From positions 57,548 through 121,547 of the forward strand of contig NZ_JAGGPM010000001.1 in the NCBI RefSeq assembly GCF_018613835.1: a stretch of 64,000 nucleotides of DNA, given 5' to 3'. The notes beneath the pieces are model-generated. The model was not told the origin of the DNA and did no database searches. It worked only from the letters and a program-made list of their open reading frames with translations. This document shows, piece by piece, positions 43,379-50,706 of the stretch (position 1 is the stretch's first letter; each line of letters opens with the position of its first letter). The stretch comes from Arthrobacter sp. ISL-5 (lineage in GTDB: Bacteria > Actinomycetota > Actinomycetes > Actinomycetales > Micrococcaceae). The position numbers were made by a program, and so were the translations under genes.

Positions 43379-44386
43379 TTACCTCGTGCTTTCTGTGGTC
43401 GGGTATTCGATGATGTGGCACAGCGCATCCAGGGTGCCGGCCGAAAGCTGCTGGACGGCGTCGGGCAGTTCCTTGAACGTGGAGGTGCCCGTGAGGAAGG
43501 CGTCGAAGACGGGGTCCTTCAGCAGGGCCACCGCGGTTTCCAGGCGGTCGGCGTTGGTGCGGCGGTGCCGGCGCGCCCTGGCGACGGCGCCCACCTGGCT
43601 CGCGCGGATGGACAGCCGGCGGGCGTGGAAGTCCTCACCCAGCGGCAGGCTGACCCTCCGGTCCGCGTACCAGGACATCTCGATGATCTCGCCTTCGTCC
43701 CCGACGAGCTTCAGGCTCCGTTCCAGGCCACCTTCCGAGGCGGAGCAGTGGAACACGATGTCGCAGTCCGGAAGGGCGTCGTCGGGGTGGGCGAAATCGA
43801 CGCCGAGGGCATCGGCCAGTTTCTTGCGGGCGGGGTCCAGGTCCACGAGCTGAAGCCTCGCCAGGGGGAAGGTGCGCAGCAGTGTGGCCACCATGCCGCC
43901 CACCAGTCCGGCGCCGATCACCGCGATGCGGTCGCCGAGCCTCGGCCCCGCCTCCCACAGGCCGTTGACGGCTGTTTCCACAGTGCCGGTGAGCACCGCG
44001 CGGCGGGGAGGAACGCCGTCGGGAACCCGGGTGAGGGAGGTGACCGGGACGACGTACCGGTCCTGATGCGGATGGAGGCAGAACACCGTCTGGCCTGCCC
44101 AGTCCTCCGGCCCCTCCTCGACGACGCCCACCGAAAGGTATCCGAACTTCACCGGCCCAGGAAAGGATCCTTCCTGGTGCGGCGCCCGCATCTGCTCGGC
44201 GACGCAAGGCGGAACGGACGCGTGGTGCACCACGAGTTCGGTGCCTTTGCTGATTCCGGAATACAGCGTCCGGACCAGCGCCTCCCCGGGGCCCGGAGCG
44301 GGCAGCCCCTCGGCGCGGAGCTCACCCTGGTCAGGGCCAACGGTCCAATATGCGGTTGCTTCTGCAGGCTGCTGGGCACTAGTCAT
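43379..44386 (-). CDS. Zinc-type alcohol dehydrogenase-like MDR protein
   Basis: A 335-residue medium-chain dehydrogenase/reductase. The N-terminal GroES-like domain has SGISKGTEL in place of the classical CGICGTD, so the catalytic zinc cysteine is missing. The Rossmann domain follows with IAVIGAGLVGGMVATLL and LVDLDPARKKLA. The first gene of the operon with the PTPS-like and GT4 genes, it may reduce or oxidise the shared intermediate with NAD(P)H. Confidence 0.87.
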   Translation of the reverse strand: MTSAQQPAEATAYWTVGPDQGELRAEGLPAPGPGEALVRTLYSGISKGTELVVHHASVPPCVAEQMRAPHQEGSFPGPVKFGYLSVGVVEEGPEDWAGQTVFCLHPHQDRYVVPVTSLTRVPDGVPPRRAVLTGTVETAVNGLWEAGPRLGDRIAVIGAGLVGGMVATLLRTFPLARLQLVDLDPARKKLADALGVDFAHPDDALPDCDIVFHCSASEGGLERSLKLVGDEGEIIEMSWYADRRVSLPLGEDFHARRLSIRASQVGAVARARRHRRTNADRLETAVALLKDPVFDAFLTGTSTFKELPDAVQQLSAGTLDALCHIIEYPTTESTR

Positions 44387-44512
44387 CTTGCTGATGAATC
44401 TAGTGCCCGGCCGGGCAAGCGGGAAGAACCGGACGGGCGTGGCCCGTATCGCGGACGCCCGGAGAGCGCCGTTTTGGGGATGCGCGCCTTACTCCGGTAC
44501 CCTATACAGGTT

Positions 44513-44602
44513 GGTGACGTGTCCGAGCGGCCGAAGGTGCAACACTCGAAATGTTGTTTGGTGTCAAAGCCAACGTGGGTTCAAATCCCACCGTCACCGC
44601 CA
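44513..44602 (+). tRNA. tRNA-Ser (anticodon CGA)
   Basis: A class II tRNA with acceptor stem GGTGACG (44513-44519) pairing with CGTCACC (44592-44598). The anticodon stem CAACA/TGTTG encloses loop CTCGAAA, giving CGA. A long variable arm and GGTTCAAAT T-loop are present. CCA is encoded at 44600-44602. It marks the boundary between backbone and accessory DNA. Confidence 0.96.
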
Positions 44603-44971
44603 ATGAGAAAGGCCCCGTTTCCCTTGTAAATAAAGGGAACCGGGGTCTTTTGCTTTGCGAAGATATGCTCCCGCAGTAACGCAGTCTATTAGCCGCCAGT
44701 CCCCGATAGTGTCGGTGCCCTCGTCATAGGATGTGGCGACCAGCGGCTCCGTCGGCGTGATCCCAGCCAGACCCACTGGCCGAAGGGGGTCCGGAGTTCC
44801 TTGATTCCAGAGATCGGCCGGGATATTTCCCGGCAGTGACGCACTTTCCGACGTAGGCGGAGCAGCCGGCTCCGAAGTGCAGCCTGCAGCAGCCAGCGCC
44901 AGCACGGCACTCACCGCCGCTACCGCCAACGCGCGCGGAACTGCCGGCGTCACCACTGGCCACGGAAGCAT
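44594..44971 (-). CDS. Small lipoprotein, probably truncated at the tRNA
   Basis: A 125-residue frame with a lipoprotein signal peptide (ALAVAAVSAVLALAAAGC, lipobox Ala-Ala-Gly-Cys) and a short acidic mature part (TSEPAAPPTSESASLPG..., DTIGDWRLIDCVTAG). Its last ~20 residues are antisense to the tRNA-Ser terminator and its stop codon lies in the tRNA 3' end, which no intact gene should show. The 3' part was probably lost in an integration at the tRNA. I do not recognise the family. Confidence 0.55.
   Translation of the reverse strand: MLPWPVVTPAVPRALAVAAVSAVLALAAAGCTSEPAAPPTSESASLPGNIPADLWNQGTPDPLRPVGLAGITPTEPLVATSYDEGTDTIGDWRLIDCVTAGAYLRKAKDPGSLYLQGKRGLSHWR
44611..44650 (+). terminator. Intrinsic terminator after tRNA-Ser(CGA)
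   Basis: GGCCCCGTTTCCCTT (44611-44625) pairs with AAGGGAACCGGGGTC with one mismatch and one wobble, followed by TTTT. Confidence 0.85.
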
Positions 44972-45179
44972 GACCTGAAGCTATCCGGTGAAGTAACTAC
45001 TGTCTACGCTCTCAGTGCCTGCCGGGAACAAACTGTCCGCTCACGGACACGGTTCCTCTGCCGCACGTCCCCGTCAGCTACGGGATCGGCAATTCGCGAT
45101 CGGGCCGTTCGTGATTCGTGACATTGGTCGGAGGCCGATGTCCTGCCCAGTTGCCCTTTTGGGTGCTGAAAACGAGGAA

Positions 45180-45803
45180 TTACCTGGCGGCGGCGGTTAT
45201 CGGGCCCAACGACTCACGGAACACGACCATGTCCCCATAGCGACGGGCGATTTCGATCACTGTCCGGTTGTCCGTCAGTGCCGGGTCCAAAGGTTTTCTC
45301 AGTACCGCGATGACTACCGAGTCTATTGCTGTATTGAGTCCCACCGACTGGATGCCGCCCTTGCCCTGCGTAAGATACTTCTTCACGAGGAGGTCTTTGA
45401 GGGCATCAAGTTCGTACCAGGACCAGCGAGCGTCCGCCGTGACAACTCGTTGGCGGCCAGGGTCTAGTTTCGCTGCCAGCTTTTCGTACGCCGACGCGGC
45501 CGGATCATCTGACTTGGCCACCCCTACGTATACCTTGGAGTAATCCGAGGCGAAGTAGGTTCCGGAGAAAACCTTTGGATGAGCCATCGCGTACTCATTT
45601 ACCTTGTCCGCCAGGACGTTCAGCTCCCCGGTCGGAGCGCCCTTGAAAACGGGGTCGGAGTAGATCCGGATGGTCTCACTGGTCGGGGTTGTAGTGGTCG
45701 TTGGCGCCGTTTGCCCTGGGGCTGGTCCGTCCGCGCCCGTGCACCCGGTAACGCAAAGGGCACAACTGAGGAAAGCCAGCATCAAGGTTCTGAAGACTTC
45801 CAT
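45180..45803 (-). CDS. Hypothetical lipoprotein
   Basis: A 207-residue secreted lipoprotein. The signal peptide MEVFRTLMLAFLSCALCVTGC ends with a lipobox (Val-Thr-Gly-Cys). A Thr/Pro-rich linker follows, then an alpha/beta domain (ETIRIYSDPVFKGAPTGELNVLADKVNEYA ... SGTYFASDYSKVYVGVAKSDDP). No family is recognised. Base composition is less GC-rich than the left half of the window, consistent with accessory DNA. Immediately upstream is a 7-bp tandem repeat. Confidence 0.78.
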   Translation of the reverse strand: MEVFRTLMLAFLSCALCVTGCTGADGPAPGQTAPTTTTTPTSETIRIYSDPVFKGAPTGELNVLADKVNEYAMAHPKVFSGTYFASDYSKVYVGVAKSDDPAASAYEKLAAKLDPGRQRVVTADARWSWYELDALKDLLVKKYLTQGKGGIQSVGLNTAIDSVVIAVLRKPLDPALTDNRTVIEIARRYGDMVVFRESLGPITAAAR

Positions 45804-45816
45804 CTGCCGTGCCTCG

Positions 45817-45848
45817 TCCTGAGTCCTGAGTCCTGAGTCCTGAGTCCT
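45817..45848. repeat. 7-bp tandem repeat (TCCTGAG)
   Basis: Four perfect copies of TCCTGAG plus a partial fifth, directly upstream of the hypothetical lipoprotein start. The copy number could vary by slippage and alter promoter spacing. Confidence 0.85.
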
Positions 45849-45997
45849 TTAGACGAACTATTCGCCCGCTATAGAGGCCTGTCAAGGCAAGCAAAGCCTT
45901 GGCCCAGGCTGTGGCTGTCCCGCTCAGCGTTCCTCCTTGAGACCGTCAAATGGGCACGAGTAAACGAGGCGGCTCGGCTCGCCAATACGCTGTGTTC

Positions 45998-46513
45998 ATG
46001 CAAATTCGTGAAACGACCATGGACGACCTGGGACAGGTGAATGCGGTCTTTGAGGCCAGCGACCGCGCACGCTGGACCAAAGAAACGATCAGGCCAAGAG
46101 ACGACCGAGTCGTGTTGGTGGCCGTCACCGCAGGCGAGGTCGTCGGCGCAGCCAAGACGCATTTTCATCCGGACCCCGATGGCAGCGCCCCCGCCGGCCA
46201 TTATCTAGGGGGTGTCGTCGTCGCTCCGGAGTTCCGACGGCGAGGGGTAGGTTCTGCCCTAACCCGCGCGAGGATGGAATGGATTTGGTCGCAGGCTTCG
46301 AGCGCGTACTACTTCGCTAACGAACACAACACAGCGTCCGTAAGGATGCATGAGGCTCTGGGCTTTCGCCCTGTCGCCCGATTCGCGGAGTTTCACGGAG
46401 TGACAGCTGATGAGGGGAGGTCAGAGCTCATTCTCTTCGTGGCTACCCTGCAAGGGTTCCCCCAACAGATCGTCAACAGGAACGGATCATCTGGAGAAGA
46501 TCTGCCCCGGTAG
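45998..46513 (+). CDS. GNAT-family N-acetyltransferase
   Basis: A 171-residue acetyltransferase. The acetyl-CoA motif is VVVAPEFRRRGVGSALTRARMEW (R-x-x-G-x-G/A), followed by the motif-B region EHNTASVRMHEALGFRPVARF. ATG 45998 gives the usual beta-1 start MQIRETTMDDL. The substrate is unknown. Its 3' end overlaps the decayed antisense gene at 46473-46870. Confidence 0.88.
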   Translation: MQIRETTMDDLGQVNAVFEASDRARWTKETIRPRDDRVVLVAVTAGEVVGAAKTHFHPDPDGSAPAGHYLGGVVVAPEFRRRGVGSALTRARMEWIWSQASSAYYFANEHNTASVRMHEALGFRPVARFAEFHGVTADEGRSELILFVATLQGFPQQIVNRNGSSGEDLPR

Positions 46514-46870
46514 CCACGACGGCCGCACCTGTCTCGAGGCCGTCCGGCAAGTGGACTAGCTGATCTTCCTCTGTGAGATAAGTCGGGCAGCCGACGGGCA
46601 TGATCACACACCCGGCCTCGCGTGCGATTTTCACGAGGAGATCCACAGGTCCTCGCCGGAAATGTGATTGGCCATCATTCCGTCACTGTCGAGGTACACA
46701 TCGGCCGACCCGTTGCCATACTCAATCAATGCGAATCGGTGATGAGGATCCTGACGAACGATGAACGGCTGGAGGGCCTCTCGCATTGCGATCGCCGCCA
46801 CCCGGGATCGGTTCACCGCTGACGAACCGCTGAAAATAGACATCAAAGGACATGCCGAAGACCGTCCCAC
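46473..46870 (-). pseudogene. Frameshifted hypothetical gene
   Basis: The 5' part reads MREALQPFIVRQDPHHRF, then ALIEYGNGSADVYLDSD, up to GEDLW near 46636, where the frame stops. Moving one frame, the sense continues as DLLVKIAREAGCVIMPVG, then LPDGLETGAAVVATGADLLQ, to a stop at 46473. Codon choice is good in both halves, so a single indel near 46633-46637 has broken the gene. The family is not recognised, and the true start is uncertain. Confidence 0.65.
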
Positions 46871-46966
46871 GAAGGGTTCGAGTCCGCAAGGGTCAGCCCC
46901 CGACGCACTTCCCCGTAACTACCTCTCAAGGTTCCCAATCGGACCTTGGGGCTCGCTCGTGAGCAC

Positions 46967-47014
46967 GTGCGGAGGACTTTGGACGTTCTGTGCAGAGGAC
47001 TTCGAAAACTGACT
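46967..47014 (-). repeat. Tn402-like terminal repeat, IRi-type end of a resident element (interior to the left)
   Basis: Reading on the minus strand from 47015 leftward, an imperfect copy of the 25-bp end (GTCAGTTTTC...CTCTGCAC, 46991-47014) is followed after six bases by a 19-bp subterminal copy (GTCCAAAAG...CCGCAC, 46967-46985). It abuts the left end of the 9-kb element. Its outermost bases reappear at 56082-56096 beyond the other end. Confidence 0.7.
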
Positions 47015-47140
47015 GTCATTTTCCGAAGTCGTCTGCACAAACTGCCCCGAAAGTGCGGGAGTTGTGCAATCGGGTATGGACATCTGGGTGTCCGAAGTCC
47101 CCTGCACAAAGCGTCACTTTGGTCAGTAGCCGCCTGCACG
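47015..47140 (+). repeat. IRt-type transposon end with subterminal transposase-site repeats
   Basis: 25-bp terminal repeat at 47015-47039, then CGAAGTCCCCTGCAC (47094-47108) and CAGTAGCCGCCTGCAC (47125-47140). Spacing and order resemble the multiple TniA-binding repeats at IRt of Tn402. Confidence 0.75.
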
Positions 47141-47241
47141 AAACGTCAGGGTACCGCGGCTCGCTAGTAGCGGCGCGGAATGTAGTGACAATGCCGGGCC
47201 GAAGCGATTTCACGATGCGCCGGCTCGCTGGTGGGAGAAGG

Positions 47242-47814
47242 TCACGTGGCCGGCGCGGCGCGCTGGATGGCCCGGTAGACGGTGGAGCGGGCGACGCCGA
47301 AGAGTTCGGCAATCTCCGTTGTGGTGTGTGTGCGGTCCTGGTGGAGGCTCACGAGGTGTGCTTCCTGCTTTTTAGTGAGTTTGGGCTGTCGACCTCGAAG
47401 CTTGCCTTTGGACTTCGCCACTGCCATGCCTTCGCGGGTCCGGGCACGGATAAGGTCGGATTCGAATTCGGCGACCATGCCCAGGACGTTGAAGAGCAGC
47501 TTTCCAACCGGGTCATGGGGATTGTAGATGCTACCGCCGATGTTGAGGATTACGCCCTTGCGTGTGAGTTCGTCGGCGATATCCCTTGCATCCGGCAGGG
47601 ACCGTGCGAGCCGGTCAAGTTTGGTCACCACGAAGGTGTCGCCGCTGCGGCACGCGGCGAGGGCCTTTTCCAACCCGGGTCGGTCGCGTTTGGTGCCGGT
47701 GAATCCGTGGTCGACGTGGACCATCTCGGCGTCGACGCCGAGGGCGTGGAGGGCATGATGCTGGGCGGTGAGGTCTTGGTTGCTGGTCGAGCAGCGGGCG
47801 TAGCCGATGAGCAT
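47242..47814 (-). CDS. Serine recombinase (resolvase/TniR-like)
   Basis: A 190-residue small serine recombinase. The catalytic Ser9 lies in IGYARCSTSNQDL. Conserved blocks are FTGTKRDRPGLEKALAAC, VVTKLDRLARS and GMVAEFESDLIRARTREGM, and the C-terminal helix-turn-helix is TTEIAELFGVARSTVYRAI. In Tn5053-type transposons a homologous resolvase (TniR/TniC) resolves cointegrates at a res site upstream of its own gene. ATG 47814 gives the family N-terminus. It is 100 bp inside the IRt-type end and is the only transposition-related gene retained. Confidence 0.92.
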   Translation of the reverse strand: MLIGYARCSTSNQDLTAQHHALHALGVDAEMVHVDHGFTGTKRDRPGLEKALAACRSGDTFVVTKLDRLARSLPDARDIADELTRKGVILNIGGSIYNPHDPVGKLLFNVLGMVAEFESDLIRARTREGMAVAKSKGKLRGRQPKLTKKQEAHLVSLHQDRTHTTTEIAELFGVARSTVYRAIQRAAPAT

Positions 47815-47828
47815 GCTTCGGACTGTAG

Positions 47829-47873
47829 CGTATAAGGCACCTTCACCGGGCATTAAATCGGGCAGGGTATACG
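47829..47873. promoter_or_regulatory. Candidate res region upstream of the resolvase
   Basis: CGTATA (47829-47834) and TATACG (47868-47873) form an inverted pair just upstream of the resolvase start, where res sites normally lie. The 45-bp span is longer than a single resolvase subsite, so this is tentative. Confidence 0.3.
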
Positions 47874-48059
47874 GGAATCTGGCAAGGGCGGAAACACGCG
47901 GATGTAAAGAAGGCCCATGGGCTGCGCCGGGACGTCCGGTGGACGACCGTCTAACGGGTAGGTTTTCATCTTTCGCGTTTGTCATCCGTGGGCTGATACC
48001 CCAGGTCTGCCGAGCCGCTGCGCTTCCTCATTTCGTATGGATGTCAGGCGTTGGCGGGG

Positions 48060-48755
48060 TCAGGAGCTTCGCGCCGCGTGTGAGTTGTCCGCGTTGATGG
48101 GGCCGGTGAGGAGTGAGTGGAGCTGCACCGTCGTAAGTGCCTGTACGGGGAGTTGAGCAGTGTCACCGCGTTGAGGGGCCAGGCCATCGAGCATGACCCA
48201 TAAATAGCGGCGGTACAGGTCGCGGGAATCGCTACGTTCTTCGATTTCGGATCCGTCCTGCACGACGTTGCTGATGGAGATGCAGGCTATCTGGAGGAAG
48301 ACTAAATCGGTGCCGGTAGCGTCTCCGCGTATAACTCCGGCATCGCGTGCACGCTCGGCGACGCGATTCACAAGAGGTGCGAGCCGGTTGCGGCTCTGAT
48401 CGTGCATTTCCGGCCTCACGCGCCGACCGGTGAGGAGCTGAGCCATCGCGCGGTCTTTGACATGCAGAGCGAGCGATTTCTCCAAATAGAGCACGAGAGC
48501 GTCCCAAGGGTCGTCCATGGCGAGGGATTCATTCAGGATTGCCTCGAGTTCACTGTCCTGCTGACACCGAATCGCGTCGATGAGGTCTTCCTTGTTCGCG
48601 AATCGTCGGTACGCGGTGCCCACACCCACGCCGGCATGGTGGGCGACATCGTTCAGGGTCGCATCCAGGCCCCGCTGGGCGAAGAGCTCGCGCCCTGCTT
48701 CCAAGAGTCGTGCGCGATTGCGGGCGGCATCCTTGCGGAGCTTGACGTCGTTCAT
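48060..48755 (-). CDS. TetR-family transcriptional regulator
   Basis: A 231-residue regulator. The N-terminal helix-turn-helix is ATLNDVAHHAGVGVGTAYRRFANKEDLIDAI; a large helical effector domain follows and then a 30-residue polar tail. It is divergent from the SnoaL-like/AKR/MFS/SDR cargo, and the intervening region contains two copies of an operator-like 20-mer. It probably represses itself and the cargo until a reactive or toxic compound binds. Confidence 0.92.
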   Translation of the reverse strand: MNDVKLRKDAARNRARLLEAGRELFAQRGLDATLNDVAHHAGVGVGTAYRRFANKEDLIDAIRCQQDSELEAILNESLAMDDPWDALVLYLEKSLALHVKDRAMAQLLTGRRVRPEMHDQSRNRLAPLVNRVAERARDAGVIRGDATGTDLVFLQIACISISNVVQDGSEIEERSDSRDLYRRYLWVMLDGLAPQRGDTAQLPVQALTTVQLHSLLTGPINADNSHAARSS

Positions 48756-48774
48756 GTGAAGACTCTACCAAAGC

Positions 48775-48833
48775 GGTTGCGACGTATCCGCTTCTATGAT
48801 AATTTCTTTACACGGATGCGCTGTATCCACTTC
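48775..48833. promoter_or_regulatory. Paired operator-like repeats between tetR and the cargo genes
   Basis: GGTTGCGACGTATCCGCTTC (48775-48794) and GGATGCGCTGTATCCACTTC (48814-48833) are 16/20 identical and 39 bp apart. The first also sits in an AAGCGG-N11-CCGCTT dyad. The position is ideal for divergent control by the TetR protein. Confidence 0.6.
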
Positions 48834-49022
48834 CTGAGACCATTTTGCTGCCTTCAGACAACGCGCATCCAAACCCCGAAGTCCGGCACTAAAACCGGCG
48901 CCTCCAGAAGGGCTCCCAGGTCTCCGTCTTGACTCGGGTATTCCAGATTTGTAGCAGTCAACGCTCCGGCGCCCAGCGCGAACCGGGGTCAGTCGTACTG
49001 CCGATTAGAAGTGAAGGAAAAC

Positions 49023-49493
49023 ATGCTGACATCTGAGCAGCGTCGCGACGCCGAATCGGCGATCGCACGCTTGATCTACACCTACTGCCATCGTCTGGAT
49101 GGCGCTGACTTGGCCGGCGCTGCCGCATTGTTCGAGAACGCACGCTGGCAGCTATCGCCCGATGTGATCTGCCACGGCGCCGCGGAGCATCTCGCTGCCC
49201 TCCAGGTCATCCGTGTCTACGGTGACCGGCTCGGCACCCGGCATGTGGTGAGCAACATGATCATCGACATCGCGGAGGACGGTGCAACCGCTCAAAGCGT
49301 CTCGTACGTCGACTCGATCCAGGTAACCGAGGACTTCCCGCTGCAGCTGATTTTCCAGGGGCGTTACCTCGACACGTTCGTATTCGAAGAGGGATCGTGG
49401 CGTTTTCACGAGCGGGTTGTCGATGCCGACGGCGTCGGCGACATGCGAGCCCACCACAAGCCCGCAACGGGTGTCGCGGCGGAGGCCTCCTGA
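49023..49493 (+). CDS. SnoaL-like / NTF2-fold protein
   Basis: A 156-residue alpha+beta-barrel protein of the SnoaL_4 type (SAIARLIYTYCHRLDGADLAGAAALFENARW, HVVSNMIIDIAEDGATAQSVSY, RYLDTFVFEEGSWRFHERVV). Members include dehydratases, isomerases and ring-hydroxylation small subunits. GAAGGA lies seven bases before ATG 49023. It is the first gene of the cargo cluster. Its catalytic role cannot be deduced. Confidence 0.87.
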   Translation: MLTSEQRRDAESAIARLIYTYCHRLDGADLAGAAALFENARWQLSPDVICHGAAEHLAALQVIRVYGDRLGTRHVVSNMIIDIAEDGATAQSVSYVDSIQVTEDFPLQLIFQGRYLDTFVFEEGSWRFHERVVDADGVGDMRAHHKPATGVAAEAS

Positions 49494-49599
49494 GCACGGC
49501 GCCAGCCATCCTGCGGTCGTGCTTCTGATGCGACTGGACACCCTGTCGTGGGAGTGCGCTCCAACTTCAACATTGAACCGATAGATGGAAAGAGAAAAG

Positions 49600-50472
49600 A
49601 TGTCCTCGACAGTCAAGTTCAACAATGGCGTCACCATGCCCGGGATCGGCCTGGGCGTGTTCCAGACAGCTCCGGAGGAGACGGTCACCGCGGTGCAGAC
49701 GGCGCTGGAGCTCGGGTACCGACACATTGACACCACGGCCGCCTACTTGAACGAGCGGGAGGTTGGTGAGGGCCTGCACCGCTCTGGGGTGCGGCGGGAA
49801 GAGGTGTTCATCGAAACCAAGGTGTGGGTCACGGACTACGGGTACGAAGAGACGCTGCACGCGTTCGAGAAGAGTGCTAAGAAGCTCGGCGTCGAGCAGC
49901 TGGATTTGCTGCTCTTGCACCAGCCGTTGACCGCGAAGTTCGAGCGGACGATCCAGGCCTACAAGGCGCTGGAGAAGCTCCTGGCCGACGGGGCTGTTCG
50001 TGCCATCGGCGTGAGCAACCTCGTGCCGGCCCGCCTCGACGCACTGTTGGCGGAGACCGACGTCGTGCCGGCGGTCAACCAGATCGAACTGCATCCGTAC
50101 AACATCCGTGCCGAGCTGCAGGCGAAAAACACCGAACACGGCATCCTTACCCAGGCGTGGTCCCCGATCGGTGGTATCCGCAGCTACAACGGTGAGCCCA
50201 CCAACCCGCTGAAAGACACCACGATCCGCGCCATCGGCGAGGGCTACGGCAAGACCAATGCGCAGGTCATCCTGCGCTGGCACATCCAGCAGGGCCGCTC
50301 CGCTATCCCGAAGTCCATCAACGCCGAACGCATCGCCGCGAACTTCGACGTGTTCGACTTCGAGCTGACGAACGATGAGCTGGCACGGATCGATGCCTTG
50401 GACACCGGCGACACCCTCGACATCGACAACCTCGACGTCGAGTCCTTCGGCATCGTCATCGACGAGGCCTGA
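49600..50472 (+). CDS. Aldo/keto reductase
   Basis: A 290-residue AKR (AKR5-like, 2,5-diketogluconate-reductase type). The catalytic tetrad is Asp44, Tyr49 ([10 protein letters not shown]), Lys74 (FIETKVWV) and His107 (LLLLHQP). The NADPH site is [10 protein letters not shown] near the C-terminus. It reduces aldehydes or ketones with NADPH. It follows the SnoaL-like gene by ~105 bp within the transposon cargo. Both AKR and SDR enzymes here suggest carbonyl detoxification. Confidence 0.94.
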   Translation: MSSTVKFNNGVTMPGIGLGVFQTAPEETVTAVQTALELGYRHIDTTAAYLNEREVGEGLHRSGVRREEVFIETKVWVTDYGYEETLHAFEKSAKKLGVEQLDLLLLHQPLTAKFERTIQAYKALEKLLADGAVRAIGVSNLVPARLDALLAETDVVPAVNQIELHPYNIRAELQAKNTEHGILTQAWSPIGGIRSYNGEPTNPLKDTTIRAIGEGYGKTNAQVILRWHIQQGRSAIPKSINAERIAANFDVFDFELTNDELARIDALDTGDTLDIDNLDVESFGIVIDEA

Positions 50473-50474
50473 GT

Positions 50475-50653
50475 ATTACCTCACACCGCGGCCGGCCCCT
50501 GAGTGAGGAAGAGTTGGCGGCGCCAGTCCCGATTCCAATGCGCCGCTGGGGGACCTCGGACGAAGTGGCGAATGTGGTGCTGTTCCTGGCCAGCGACGAA
50601 GCCAGCTTTGTCACCGGCGGCGCCTAAGCCGCTATGGCGGCTGGCTCGGCTGA
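50475..50653 (+). pseudogene. C-terminal remnant of an SDR oxidoreductase
   Basis: Starting three bases after the AKR stop, the frame reads [46 protein letters not shown], the SDR C-terminus. A TAA then interrupts, where a Tyr codon is expected. After one missing base the normal ending GGWLG-stop follows at 50653. The N-terminal two thirds are gone. The gene was fused out of existence between the AKR and MFS genes. Confidence 0.8.
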
Positions 50654-50706
50654 ATACCCCTGACTCAACCGCCGTCAGTGTCACGCAATCATCAGGAAAG
50701 GAAATC

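Noticed and set aside
46870..46900. A GGTTCGAGTCC segment resembling a tRNA T-loop
   Set aside because: No acceptor, D-arm or anticodon stem fits around it; a short match alone is not a tRNA or a proven attachment site.
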